A stretch of 64,000 bases of DNA from Nodosilinea sp. PGN35 (GCF_029109325.1 NZ_JAQKQJ010000015.1:340133-404132); one strand, 5' to 3'; numbered from the stretch's first letter, positions 26,472-37,273 are shown. Numbers and translations: made by a program. Notes: generated from the letters alone by a model not told the origin.

Positions 26472-28757
26472 CTAGCCCCCCTGGCCCATGCGGCGAATCT
26501 GGAGCACGTCGGTCATTTTGCGAATTTGCCCAAAGGTCTGCTCAAGGTGGGCGTGATCTTTGACGTCGAGCCCCAGGTCAATCTCGGCGGTTTGGCCGGG
26601 GAAGGTTTTAACCTGGGCCTTGTGGACGTTGATTTGCAGATCGGACAGGTGAGAGAGAATGTCTTTGAGCACGCCGACGCGGTCGATCACCTCGATGCGC
26701 ACCTCCACCGGGTAGGTCTGGCGGGTGCCGTTGTGGTCGCCGCCGTTCCAGCTGACGGGGATGATGCGATCGCCCGGAATATCCGCCAGGTTGGGGCACC
26801 CCTGGCGGTGGATGGCAATGCCCCGGCTGCCCAGGGACACGCTGCCCATAATCGGCTCGCCGGGCAGCGGGTTACAGCAGCCCGCAATGTGGTGCACCAG
26901 CCCCTCGATGCCCAAAATTGGGTCTTTAGAAGGGGCCGGGCGGTGGCGGTGGGGGCTGGCGACGGCCCCGGCTAAAAACTGATTGGAGTCTTGCAGCGAC
27001 GACTCGGAGGACAGCGCCTCCAGGGGCTGCTTGGCCTTGATCGCCTCCCGCAGGCGGTTGACGAAGGAGTTGAGCGTCACCTCGCCGTAGCCCAGCCCCG
27101 CCAGAAAGTCGTCAACGCTCTGGTAGTTGCAGCGCTCAGCGGCCATCTGGGCGGGTTCAGACTTGAGCAGGGCGTCAAAGCCGCTGCGGCCCAGCTCTTT
27201 TTCGAGCATGTCGCGGCCTCGGGCAATGTTTTCGTCGCGGTGCGATCGCTTATACCACTGGCGTATGCGGTTGCGGGCGCTGGGGGTAACGACAAAGTTG
27301 AGCCAGTCGAGGCTGGGGTGGCTGTTTTTCTGGGTGATGATTTCGACGATGTCGCCATTTTCTAACGGCGTGTCGAGGGTGACGATGCGGCCATTCACCC
27401 GGGCTCCGGCGCAGTGGTTGCCTACCTCGGTGTGAATGCGGTAGGCAAAATCGACCGGCGTGGCCCCCCGGCTGAGGGGCACCACGTCGCCGTCGGGGGT
27501 GAAGACGTAGACATCTTCGTCAAACAGGTTGCCCTTGACGTTTTCGAGAAATTCTTTGGCGTCTTTGAGGTCGTTTTGCCACTCTAAAAGCTGCCGGAGC
27601 CAGGTGAACTTTTCGTCGTCGGCGTTGATGCGGGTGTTGGTCGATGCGCCGGTTTCTTTGTACTTCCAATGGGCGGCGATACCATACTCGGCGATGTGGT
27701 GCATCTCCAGGGTGCGAATCTGCACCTCAATGGGCTTGCCCTTGGGGCCAATTACCACCGTGTGTAGCGACTGGTAGCGGTTGGGCTTGGGCAGGCCAAT
27801 GTAGTCTTTAAACCGACCGGGAATGGGGCGAAAGGCGTCGTGGGCAATGGCCAGGGCGCGGTAGCACTCCTCGTTGGTGCCCACGATCAGGCGAATGGCG
27901 GCGATGTCGTAGATTTCGCTGAAGTCTTTTTGCTGCCGCTCCATTTTGCGGTAGATACCGTACAGGTGCTTGGGGCGACTGCTGACATCGACCACCTGAA
28001 TCTCGGACTGGTGCATGCGCTGGCGCAGGGTTTCGGCCACCTGCACCAGCCGTGCCTCGCGGTCGGCCCGCTTTTCGGTGATGTGGCGCTGCATCTGCCG
28101 GTAGGCATCTGGTTCTAGATATTTAAAGGAGAGATCTTCTAGCTCCCACTTAAAGCGCCCGATTCCCAGCCGGTTGGCCAAGGGCGCAAAGATCTCCATG
28201 GTTTCGCGGGCGATGCGGCGGCGTTTTTCGTCGCTGAGGTGCTCCAGGGTGCGCATGTTGTGGAGGCGATCGGCCAGCTTCACCACAATCACGCGAATGT
28301 CCTGGGCCATGGCCAGGAACATGCGGCGAAAGTTTTCGGCCTGGCGCTCGGTTTTGCTCTCGAAATTGAACTTCGACAGCTTGGTGACCCCTTCCACCAG
28401 CTGCCGTACCTCGTCGCCGAAGTGGCTCTCCAGCTCCTCGGGGGTGATGTCGGTGTCTTCGACAATGTCGTGGAGAAAGCCCGAGGCAATCATGGCGCTG
28501 TCGCCGCCCAGGTCACGCAGCAGCCCGGCTACGGCGATGGGGTGGCAGATGTAGGGCTCCCCCGAGGCGCGGTACTGGCCCTTGTGCAGGGTGTAGGCAA
28601 ACTCAAAGGCCTGGCACACCAGCAGGTTGTTGGACTTGTCTTCGGGGTCGTGGGCAGGGTCATCATGACTGTCATCGTGGTGGGTCAGCACGCAGGTTTC
28701 GAGCCAACCGGGCAGGGTGCAGTCATCGGGGAGGGGAGGATGAACTGTTGCAGTCAT
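26472..28757 (-). CDS. spoT: Bifunctional (p)ppGpp synthetase/hydrolase, Rel/SpoT
   Basis: A 761-residue stringent-response enzyme. Domains in order: HD hydrolase with SGFLHDIVEDTDITPEELE (~93-110) and LADRLHNMRTLEHL; the synthetase with RFKDYIGLPKPNRYQSLHT and IEVQIRTLEMH (~310-345); TGS with VYVFTPDGDVVPLSRGATPV (~415-470); a linker/zinc-finger part with HHIAGCCNPLPGEPIMG; and a C-terminal ACT domain (~690-750). Retention of the HD residues suggests that it can degrade as well as make ppGpp, as expected for the single Rel of most cyanobacteria. A long spacer of ~450 bp precedes it. Confidence 0.96.
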   Translation of the reverse strand: MTATVHPPLPDDCTLPGWLETCVLTHHDDSHDDPAHDPEDKSNNLLVCQAFEFAYTLHKGQYRASGEPYICHPIAVAGLLRDLGGDSAMIASGFLHDIVEDTDITPEELESHFGDEVRQLVEGVTKLSKFNFESKTERQAENFRRMFLAMAQDIRVIVVKLADRLHNMRTLEHLSDEKRRRIARETMEIFAPLANRLGIGRFKWELEDLSFKYLEPDAYRQMQRHITEKRADREARLVQVAETLRQRMHQSEIQVVDVSSRPKHLYGIYRKMERQQKDFSEIYDIAAIRLIVGTNEECYRALAIAHDAFRPIPGRFKDYIGLPKPNRYQSLHTVVIGPKGKPIEVQIRTLEMHHIAEYGIAAHWKYKETGASTNTRINADDEKFTWLRQLLEWQNDLKDAKEFLENVKGNLFDEDVYVFTPDGDVVPLSRGATPVDFAYRIHTEVGNHCAGARVNGRIVTLDTPLENGDIVEIITQKNSHPSLDWLNFVVTPSARNRIRQWYKRSHRDENIARGRDMLEKELGRSGFDALLKSEPAQMAAERCNYQSVDDFLAGLGYGEVTLNSFVNRLREAIKAKQPLEALSSESSLQDSNQFLAGAVASPHRHRPAPSKDPILGIEGLVHHIAGCCNPLPGEPIMGSVSLGSRGIAIHRQGCPNLADIPGDRIIPVSWNGGDHNGTRQTYPVEVRIEVIDRVGVLKDILSHLSDLQINVHKAQVKTFPGQTAEIDLGLDVKDHAHLEQTFGQIRKMTDVLQIRRMGQGG

Positions 28758-29209
28758 AGGATGCCAGTGACCTATCAGGGAAAGGGCGGGAACTCAGCGA
28801 GCTAGAGCACAATGACAACGAGTTGAACACTGTATTGAGATCGGTCTAGGAAGCAAAGAAATTGAGGTTGTTAAATGATTGCCCTCCGGAGCGGGACGGC
28901 AATCGCTGGACGGTGGAAATTGAGGAAATAAAACCCATCAAACGCATACAAATGTTCTACACAAAGAAGAACTCTAGGGCCCGGGTAAGGCAGCGCGTTT
29001 GAGATAGAGATAACCTACACCATAACTCTGAGGAAGATCTCCCCGTTGGCCGGGCTGCAATAAATGCTTAGGGCCGGGTTTTAAGTTAATGGAGTGTTGT
29101 GTATTAACCTTAACATTTGTCCCCCCAGGGGGGAATCGGCAGTTTATCTTTCGCTACGGTAAAACGTGGCCAAGGGACCTCGTTCACTGCTCTAAAAGGG
29201 CCTATAACT
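28758..29209. other. Divergent promoter region between spoT and the PatD-like gene
   Basis: About 450 bp, comparatively AT-rich, with no gene recognised. It must contain both divergent promoters. No defined operator or RNA structure was identified. Confidence 0.5.
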
Positions 29210-29551
29210 ATGATAAATGCCCTGTCAAATCTGCGATCGCACCTGCACGACCTGGAGAGCCTGGGGCGATCGGCCAACCCTGACGGTGGTCGGCTACAGG
29301 CCCAGTTTTTGATCGCTCAGCAGCACTTTCAGCACCAGCTTTTGCCCCTGGGTGACGAGCTACCCAGCACCCAGCCGGTGCTGACTGAGATCAACCGCAC
29401 CCTGCGCCTGCTGGCCATGGATGTGGCCTTTTTGCAGGCGGCCCGCCAATCGACCACCACCCAGCAGCGCCAGCGCCTGCTGGGGGCAAAAGTTCAGCAG
29501 CTGCTGGGCTTTTGCGCGGCCCTGGAGCGGGCGATCGCCGACGCGCCCTAA
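29210..29551 (+). CDS. PatD-like small protein
   Basis: A 113-residue helical protein. The C-terminal segment LLAMDVAFLQAARQSTTTQQ, followed by KVQQLLGFCAALE, resembles the family annotated as heterocyst frequency control protein PatD. PatD is known from Anabaena, where it affects heterocyst number; homologues also occur in cyanobacteria without heterocysts, where the role is unknown. The ATG at 29210 (MINALSNLRSHLHDLE) is preferred to an upstream one in the leader. It precedes a zinc-ribbon gene on the same strand by 58 bp. Confidence 0.6.
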   Translation: MINALSNLRSHLHDLESLGRSANPDGGRLQAQFLIAQQHFQHQLLPLGDELPSTQPVLTEINRTLRLLAMDVAFLQAARQSTTTQQRQRLLGAKVQQLLGFCAALERAIADAP

Positions 29552-29609
29552 TGCCCAGCCCAGGTGGTTTAATAGTAGGGGCTCGCTGGGCCAGTGATCT
29601 AAAACGTGG

Positions 29610-30197
29610 TTGGGAGTAGGTGCTTTGTATCAGTGCCCAAAGGAAGGGGAGATCGAACTGCAAGACGGTCAGCTCGCGCCGGAGCTGGCGGTCAAAGCCT
29701 GCCCCAGCTGTGGCGGCGCGTGGATTCCCCCCGAAAACTACGCCGACTGGCAAAGCTCGCAGATTGACCCTGACGAGCCCATTCGAGTGGCGGTGCTGCC
29801 CCTGTCGCTGAGCACCCCGTTTCAGCCCGCCGCCCTCGACAACCGGGCTGCCCTGTGCCCCGACTGCCGCAGCTACCTGGTGCGGGGGCGCATTACCCTT
29901 CAGCAGGGGTCGTTTTATGTGGAGCGCTGCCCCAACTGCAATGGCATCTGGTGCGACGCGGGCGAGTGGGAGATGCTGCACCAGCTCCAGTTGCAGACCC
30001 ACATTGAGTACATTTTTTCCGCCGACTGGCAGGCTCAGGTGCGCGAGCTAGAGCACACCCAGCGCGAACGCCAGGCCACCGTTGACAAGCTGGGGGCCGA
30101 CATTGCCCAGCGCGTGTTTGAGCTGGCTGACATTCTAGAGCAGCACCCCAACGGAGATTTTGGGGTGGCGTATTTGATGCGACGAGTTGATCAATAA
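29610..30197 (+). CDS. TFIIB-type zinc-ribbon protein
   Basis: A ~195-residue protein with two zinc-ribbon-like modules. The first is YQCPKEG ... ACPSCGGAW; the second is CPDCRSYLV ... CPNCNGIWCDAGEWEML. The CPxCxGxW(C)DxGE pattern is typical of the zf-TFIIB family of small bacterial proteins of unknown role. The C-terminal half (HTQRERQATVDKLGADIAQR) is helical. No ATG or GTG gives the N-terminus; the start is a TTG at 29610, or TTG at 29625 directly before YQCPKEG. DNA or protein binding is possible but not shown. Confidence 0.75.
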   Translation: MGVGALYQCPKEGEIELQDGQLAPELAVKACPSCGGAWIPPENYADWQSSQIDPDEPIRVAVLPLSLSTPFQPAALDNRAALCPDCRSYLVRGRITLQQGSFYVERCPNCNGIWCDAGEWEMLHQLQLQTHIEYIFSADWQAQVRELEHTQRERQATVDKLGADIAQRVFELADILEQHPNGDFGVAYLMRRVDQ

Positions 30198-30331
30198 GAG
30201 AGTTTTAAGTTTTGAATTTTGAGTTTACGGCTTGAGTCAAAAACTTAAAACTAAGCATTTCTCCGTTGGAGACGCTTCGCGAACAAAACTTAGAACTTTC
30301 GGTCTCACCCATCACCCCTGACTCCCCTGCA

Positions 30332-31960
30332 ATGCCCGACTCGCTGCTCACCCTCGAAAATTTCTCGGTCACCTACCCCGGTCAGGCTGAGCGGGCGGTG
30401 GATGGCGTTTCGCTAGAGCTGGCGGCGGGGGAAAAGCTGGGCCTGGTGGGGGAGAGCGGCTGCGGCAAGAGCACCCTGGGGCGGGCGGCGCTGCGGTTGC
30501 TGCCCAGGGGCACAGCGCTCCAGGGGCGGGTGTGGTTTAAGGGCGAGTCGGTGCTCGACTTTGGCCCCCAGCGGCTGCGCCGGTTTCGGGGCGAGGCGAT
30601 CGCCCTGGTGTTTCAAGACCCGATGACGCGGCTCAACCCGCTGATGACCATTGGCGACCACTGCACCGAAACCCTGCGCGCCCACCGCCCGGAGGTATCG
30701 GCGGCGGCGGCCAGGGAGCGGGCGATCGCCGTGCTCGAAAAGGTAAACATCTCCGCCAGCCGGTTTGGCCAGTACCCCCACGAGTTTAGCGGCGGCATGC
30801 GCCAGCGGGTAGCGATCGCCCTGGCGATGATTTTAGAGCCCCAGCTGATCGTGGCCGACGAGCCCACCACCAGCCTGGATGTGACGGTGTCGGCTCAGAT
30901 TCTCGACGAGCTGACGCGGCTGTGCGACGAGCTGGGCACGGCCCTGGTGCTGATCTCCCACGATCTGTCGCTGGTGGCGGAGTACTGCGATCGCGTGGCG
31001 GTCATGTACCAGGGCCGGATGGTGGAGGAGGGTGCGGCGGCCACGGTGTTGCAACACCCCCAGGACGGCTACACGCGATCGCTGGTGGAGTCTGCCCTGC
31101 GGATGCAGCAGGCCGAGGGGCTGGCCTACACCGCTGCCCCTGCCGCGCCTCTGCTGCGGCTGATTGACCTCAAACAGCACTACACCCTGGAGGCCAGCCC
31201 GATTGCCCGACTGCTGGGCGGTCAGGCGTCGAAGGTGATTAAGGCGGTAGACGGGGTATCGCTGGAAATTTACCCCGGCGAGGTGGTGGGGCTGGTGGGC
31301 GAGTCGGGCTGCGGCAAGAGCACCCTGTCGCGCACCATTTTGCAGCTGGTGAAGCCCACCGCAGGCCGGGTCGAGTTTGACGGCACCGAGCTTACTGCGC
31401 TGTCGCGCCGGGCCATGCGCCAGCAGCGGCGGCAGCTGCAAATGGTGTTTCAAGACCCCCACGCCTGCCTCAACCCGATGATGACCGTGGGCAAAAGCGT
31501 TGCCGACCCGCTGCTGATCCACGGTCTGGCCACCGTCGCCGAGGCCGAAAAACAGGCCCACGCCATGCTGGCCCGGGTCAGCCTTACCCCTACCGCCGAC
31601 TATTTCAATCGCTTCCCCGGCGATCTGTCGGGGGGACAGCAGCAGCGGGTGGCGATCGCCCGCGCCCTGATCACCCACCCCAAGCTGGTGATCTGCGATG
31701 AACCCGTCAGCATGCTCGACGCCACGGTACAAACCCAGGTGTTGGAGCTGATGATCGCCCTCAAGCAGGAGTTTGATCTCACCTACCTGTTTATCACCCA
31801 CGACCTGTGGGTGGCGCGGTTTATGTGCGATCGCATTGCCGTCATGCAGCAGGGCAAAATTGTCGAGCTAGCCGCAACCAAAACCCTGTTTGAGTCGCCC
31901 CAGCACCCCTACACCCAAACCCTGCTGCGATCGGTGTCGGTACTGGCGAAGGGCACTTAG
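30332..31960 (+). CDS. ABC transporter ATP-binding protein, two fused ATPase domains (oligopeptide type)
   Basis: A 542-residue protein joining two complete ABC ATPases of the DppD/DppF or GsiA/YejF type. Domain 1 has Walker A GLVGESGCGKSTLGR, C-loop FSGGMRQRVAIALA and Walker B LIVADEPTTSLDV. Domain 2 has GLVGESGCGKSTLSR, C-loop LSGGQQQRVAIARAL and LVICDEPVSMLD. The oligopeptide-type C-terminal extension follows each domain (QHPQDGYTRSLVESAL and ESPQHPYTQTLLRSV). No permease or binding protein is adjacent, so the cognate transporter is elsewhere. The start at 30332 is chosen because the longer reading overlaps a CTTCGCGAAC-type spacer repeat. Confidence 0.92.
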   Translation: MPDSLLTLENFSVTYPGQAERAVDGVSLELAAGEKLGLVGESGCGKSTLGRAALRLLPRGTALQGRVWFKGESVLDFGPQRLRRFRGEAIALVFQDPMTRLNPLMTIGDHCTETLRAHRPEVSAAAARERAIAVLEKVNISASRFGQYPHEFSGGMRQRVAIALAMILEPQLIVADEPTTSLDVTVSAQILDELTRLCDELGTALVLISHDLSLVAEYCDRVAVMYQGRMVEEGAAATVLQHPQDGYTRSLVESALRMQQAEGLAYTAAPAAPLLRLIDLKQHYTLEASPIARLLGGQASKVIKAVDGVSLEIYPGEVVGLVGESGCGKSTLSRTILQLVKPTAGRVEFDGTELTALSRRAMRQQRRQLQMVFQDPHACLNPMMTVGKSVADPLLIHGLATVAEAEKQAHAMLARVSLTPTADYFNRFPGDLSGGQQQRVAIARALITHPKLVICDEPVSMLDATVQTQVLELMIALKQEFDLTYLFITHDLWVARFMCDRIAVMQQGKIVELAATKTLFESPQHPYTQTLLRSVSVLAKGT

Positions 31961-32760
31961 GGCGTGTCATCAATATCGATGCCCAGATCCCGCAGACGCG
32001 CTGCCAGTGCCTCTGCCCGCTGCCGGGCGGCATCGCGCTCCTGCTGGGCCGCATCGCGCTCCTGCTGAGCCGCATCGCGCTCCTGCTGCATCAGCTCATT
32101 TTCCTGGACTAGCGCTTCGCGCACCTGCTCGACTTCCTCGCGGTCGAGCAGTTTGGTGCCGGTGGTGGGGTCAAAGAAGCGCAGGGCCATAGGTAAGGGG
32201 GCAATCCCCAGCCCGGCGTAGGGAGCGTGTAGCTGCAAATCAAGACCCAGCACGCGGCTGTGAATAAAGGGGATCCCTTCGGAGGAGGTGGACACAGGGA
32301 GCGGCTGGTAGCTACCGTCGATCAGCTGAGAGCCGCGCAGTTGGGGGTTGAGGTAGTCGGCGGTGGGGTCGTACTGAAAGTATTCTTCAACGCCCAAGTT
32401 GGCATAGAGACGGGGCTTTTCCGTTTCATCCTGGCGCTTGGTGGTGCGGGAGGTGATTTCTAAGACGAAGCTGGGCAGTTTGCTGCCCTCCTGCCATGCT
32501 TTGTAGCTGCGGCGCTGGCGCTGGCTGACCCCAAAGATAACGAACACATCGGGCGAAACGGACGCCTTGGGATTGCCCTCTTCGTAGTAAATGAACAAGT
32601 TCCCGGAGACATAGACGTTGGGGCGGCTCTTGAAGTACAGCCGCAGCACCTCCACGCAATAGATCAAGTAATCGCGCGTGGCATCACTTTCGGTCATCGG
32701 TTGCCCATCGGTGTCGGGGTAGACGATGCGATCGGAGATGAAGCCGCTGGTCTCAGCCAT
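31957..32760 (-). CDS. Uma2-family (DUF820) nuclease-fold protein with repeat coiled-coil tail
   Basis: A 267-residue member of the large cyanobacterial Uma2/DUF820 family, with a restriction-endonuclease-like fold: SPDVFVIFGVSQRQRRSYK, then LPSFVLEITSRTTKRQDETE, then RLYANLGVEEYFQYDP. D (of SPDV) and E..T/K-type residues form the putative active site. The C-terminal ~60 residues are a charged coiled coil containing repeats of QQERDAA, encoded by 21-bp tandem repeats around 32025-32090. The family's biological role is unsettled. Its 3' end overlaps the convergent ABC ATPase gene by 4 bp. Confidence 0.85.
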   Translation of the reverse strand: MAETSGFISDRIVYPDTDGQPMTESDATRDYLIYCVEVLRLYFKSRPNVYVSGNLFIYYEEGNPKASVSPDVFVIFGVSQRQRRSYKAWQEGSKLPSFVLEITSRTTKRQDETEKPRLYANLGVEEYFQYDPTADYLNPQLRGSQLIDGSYQPLPVSTSSEGIPFIHSRVLGLDLQLHAPYAGLGIAPLPMALRFFDPTTGTKLLDREEVEQVREALVQENELMQQERDAAQQERDAAQQERDAARQRAEALAARLRDLGIDIDDTP

Positions 32761-32976
32761 CGGGGCAGAATCCTCCGCAGGTCGGTATGGCCTTCATTAT
32801 GACACCGATACCTTGGGTTAATATTGGGATCGATTTTGGCTCTGTCCCAATCCGAGGGTGGAGCCTAGTGCCCAATGGGGAGCGATCGCTCTACATTTCA
32901 TGAACTTAGTGCGCTCCTGCTTGGAAGAGTCGGCTACGCTCTTGAAATCTTCTAGTGACGGGTTTTTAGGGCATCT

Positions 32977-34836
32977 ATGAAACAGCTTCCGTTTATTGTT
33001 CAAAAATTTGTCTTCGCTGACGAAAGCCTGGCCCAAATCGTCGATCTAGATGATCTCAGGGGCGTGGAGGGCAAGGTGCCGGGCTATTTTGTCATGAGTA
33101 GCGCTCCGCCCAACATCGAGGAGGCCCAGGAGGCCAGCAGGCAGCTTCAGCAGCAGGCCGAGCAGGGCATCAACGAGATCGCCGACCACCTGTGCCGCAT
33201 GATGGACATGGATGCCGAGGGCAACACCCACGGCGACGCCGAGCTAGTCATCACCGTGCACGGCTACAACACCAACCGCAAAGGTGTAGAAGCCTGGTAT
33301 CGAGATATTTTTAAGTACGTCAACCGCCACGATGGCATCGTCAGTGCCTCCCCCAACCGGGTTTTTATCGGCTATCGATGGCCATCTGAGAACGTAGACC
33401 TGGAGACCAAAAAGATCGTTGAAGCCTTGGGAGCGCTGCCGCCAGTACCTCGAGATCTGCTCATAACTGGGGGTATAGCGGCCCTGGCGCTGCTGCTTTT
33501 TGAGCTATTTAACATTTTGCAACCCTCTGTTTTGGGGTTTTTAGTCGCCCTGACGCTGGTACTACTTTTTGCCCTGGGCATGCTGATGGTAGCCCTGCTC
33601 GTGCTGCGTCTGGTGGAGTATTTTCGCGACTACTATCGGGCGGACAATTTTGGAGTTCTAGATCTAGTTGAACTGCTGCGTCAGATTGACCAGGCTATTG
33701 TGCAGCGCACCGCCGCCGGGAAATTTTCCCTATCCCACAGCGAGTCCGAAAAGCGAGCCGCCATCGCCCAATCTCGAGAAATTTGGACCCAGGCCAGCCA
33801 CAATAAAGTCAAACTCAGCTTCATTGGCCACAGCATGGGTGGCTTTGTGGTCACCAACGTGATTCGCATTTTGTCAGACGTATTTGACTCGCGATCGGTG
33901 ACCCAGCAGCCCTGTAGCGATGTGGGTGACGTGTACCGCCTGGAGCGGCTAATTCTGGCTTCTCCCGATATTCCAGTGTTGACCATTGTGTCGAGCCGAG
34001 CCAATTTTTTAGCCTCGTCGCTGCGACGATTTTCTGAGTCGTACCTGTTCTCTAGTGAGGGGGATATTGCCCTGCGCATTGCCTCTACGGCGGCCAACTA
34101 CATTGCTTTTCCGAGTAAAACCCAGGAGCGGGGCTATCGATTGGGCAATGTGGCACTGCAAAATAGAACGGGCAGCACCAACGACTATGGCCTGATCAAT
34201 TTAGAGGCGTTAGATCAGCATTTCCCGATCGAGATGCCCGTGGGCGAGGCGATCGCTAAGTCGAAGGAAAACGTGATGGAAAACCTGTTTCTCACCGCCC
34301 AGCGATTTTACGTGGGGGGAGTGGTCACCCTGGCCAGCCTATTTCAGAGACAGGCGAAACGGGACAGCACCCAAGCCACGGTGGCCGATTTTTTCACCTA
34401 TTTTGACTGCACCGACTACACCGATATCAAATACAATCTCAACGATGAAACCTGCTCAGCCCAGCCCGAGGGAATTTTGACCCGCGCCCTGGGTCGAGCG
34501 GTACTCAAACCCATTGACTATTTGCTGCTGACCTTCGACTATGCGACCAGCCGCCGCGATGTGCACGGCGGCTATTTTAAGGCCCCATTCAGCCGCCAGC
34601 TGCTCTACCGCCTGGCGTTTTTGGGCTTTAGCGACTACCTAGACACCCTCGATGGCGATCGCCAGGTGGCTCTCAGCCAGCTGCACATGCAGTGTCGGGG
34701 GTTTAAAATTCAGAGCTATCTCTCGCCCATGCGCTACCGGGTGAGCGTTCAGGGGGGCAATGTAGAGGGCACTAAGACCGAAATGCTCAATGCGATCGAG
34801 CGGCAGGAGAGGGTGGGGGAGTGGATGGGTGAATAG
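32977..34836 (+). CDS. Membrane-associated alpha/beta hydrolase (lipase-like)
   Basis: A 619-residue protein combining an alpha/beta-hydrolase core with two central membrane helices. LVITVHGYNTNRKGVEAWYR (~90-110) holds the oxyanion region. Hydrophobic helices span roughly residues 165-215 (LALLLFELFNIL and VALTLVLLFALGML). The nucleophile motif FIGHSMGGFVVTNVIRIL, with Ser in GHSMG, lies near residue 285. C-terminal parts include ILASPDIPVL and NDYGLINLEALDQHFPIE, which may supply the Asp and His. The domain order, with helices inserted between the oxyanion loop and the nucleophile, is unusual. It may be a lipid or ester hydrolase at the membrane; the substrate is unknown. Confidence 0.72.
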   Translation: MKQLPFIVQKFVFADESLAQIVDLDDLRGVEGKVPGYFVMSSAPPNIEEAQEASRQLQQQAEQGINEIADHLCRMMDMDAEGNTHGDAELVITVHGYNTNRKGVEAWYRDIFKYVNRHDGIVSASPNRVFIGYRWPSENVDLETKKIVEALGALPPVPRDLLITGGIAALALLLFELFNILQPSVLGFLVALTLVLLFALGMLMVALLVLRLVEYFRDYYRADNFGVLDLVELLRQIDQAIVQRTAAGKFSLSHSESEKRAAIAQSREIWTQASHNKVKLSFIGHSMGGFVVTNVIRILSDVFDSRSVTQQPCSDVGDVYRLERLILASPDIPVLTIVSSRANFLASSLRRFSESYLFSSEGDIALRIASTAANYIAFPSKTQERGYRLGNVALQNRTGSTNDYGLINLEALDQHFPIEMPVGEAIAKSKENVMENLFLTAQRFYVGGVVTLASLFQRQAKRDSTQATVADFFTYFDCTDYTDIKYNLNDETCSAQPEGILTRALGRAVLKPIDYLLLTFDYATSRRDVHGGYFKAPFSRQLLYRLAFLGFSDYLDTLDGDRQVALSQLHMQCRGFKIQSYLSPMRYRVSVQGGNVEGTKTEMLNAIERQERVGEWMGE

Positions 34837-34891
34837 GGGCAGACCTACATGGCTGTCCGGGCTAGGGTGATGGGTAGATGAGGGGGTGGGT

Positions 34892-35218
34892 TTACCAGAG
34901 GATAGTTTGGCCTTGGCCCCAAAAGCCGTCGTACTTGGTGACGGTGATGTCGCCCTGCACCTGGGTTTGGCAGGCCAGGCGCAGGGCGCGGGTGGAGTCG
35001 TGGGGCGGCAGGGATCGGCGCGCCCGATCTTTCCAGTTGACCGCTGAAACCTCCCCCTGAATCTCCACGGCGCAGGTGCCGCAGGTGCCGAGGCTGCGGC
35101 AGTTGATCAGCTCCGCCCGACCGTTGTAGAGATCGACGCCGTGGGCCAGCAGCACCTGACGCAGGTTGGCCCCGGCGTCGCACGGTATGGTCTTTCCCTG
35201 GGCGGTGACGGTGGGCAT
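34892..35218 (-). CDS. 2Fe-2S ferredoxin-type protein
   Basis: A 108-residue 2Fe-2S protein. The cluster loop reads NCRSLGTCGTCAVEIQGE and the fourth ligand lies in LACQTQVQG. Spacing is C-x5-C-x2-C rather than the C-x4-C-x2-C of plant-type photosynthetic ferredoxin. The start MPTVTAQGKTIPCDAGANLR is typical of soluble cyanobacterial [2Fe-2S] proteins of this side-branch. An electron-transfer role is likely; the partners are unknown. It lies convergent to the hydrolase gene, with 55 bp between stops. Confidence 0.88.
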   Translation of the reverse strand: MPTVTAQGKTIPCDAGANLRQVLLAHGVDLYNGRAELINCRSLGTCGTCAVEIQGEVSAVNWKDRARRSLPPHDSTRALRLACQTQVQGDITVTKYDGFWGQGQTILW

Positions 35219-35310
35219 GGCATTTCTTAGTAGACGAAGAATATCTACGTTTTATAACGCGATCGCCCCGCCGACTCAAGCCACCCCAGCCCAGGGATTA
35301 ATGTAGATAA

Positions 35311-35407
35311 GGCCATAGCCAATTGAGTTACTGAACGTTGGAACGTTGGAACGTTGGAACGTTCACACCTTTTAAGCTTTACCGTTGGAACTCTGGCTAC
35401 GGTTAAA
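35311..35407. repeat. Altered copy of the palindromic repeat with 8-bp tandem expansion
   Basis: The left arm GGCCATAGCCAATTGAGTTA matches the ~100-bp repeat family. The centre is replaced by four tandem GAACGTTG/C units (35333-35364). A CTCTGGCTAC segment at 35391 may be the right arm. The element sits in the cimA upstream region. Confidence 0.6.
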
Positions 35408-35427
35408 CTTTTGAGAGCATTTTGGCT

Positions 35428-37068
<1,641 letters not shown>

Positions 37069-37070
37069 CA

Positions 37071-37140
37071 ACGTGCAAAGGTTTGAACGCTTGAGAGGAT
37101 TTTGGCTGTCCTAACCACCATGACTCTGGCTACGCTAGAC
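37071..37140. repeat. Half copy of the palindromic repeat
   Basis: ACGTGCAAAGGTTTGAACGC followed by CTAACCACCATGACTCTGGC resembles the central palindrome and right arm of the ~100-bp family, starting directly after the cimA stop codon. Confidence 0.5.
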
Positions 37141-37190
37141 TTGACCAAGCTGATTTTGACAGGGCCAGCCGTTCTGGGTGCAGGGTGCAA

Positions 37191-37240
37191 GGTATACGGT
37201 CTACGGCTCGCCTTGAACCTGAAACCTTGAACCGTATACC
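37191..37240. repeat. GGTATACGGT hairpin
   Basis: A perfect 10-bp stem, GGTATACGGT and ACCGTATACC, lies between cimA and the convergent acetyltransferase gene. Together with GGGTGCAGGGTGCA upstream it resembles the hairpin at 3523-3600. It could serve as a bidirectional terminator. Confidence 0.5.
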
Positions 37241-37273
37241 CCACTGATCCGTCATCTTTAGCTTGGCAGTCTA

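Noticed and set aside
30833..31801. A 322-residue minus-strand open frame opposite the fused ABC ATPase
   Set aside because: Composition artefact; the plus strand has two full ABC domains.
31957..32760. Uma2 protein as a toxin-antitoxin or mobile-element marker
   Set aside because: The family is very abundant in cyanobacteria as stand-alone genes, and no partner gene or element boundary is visible here.
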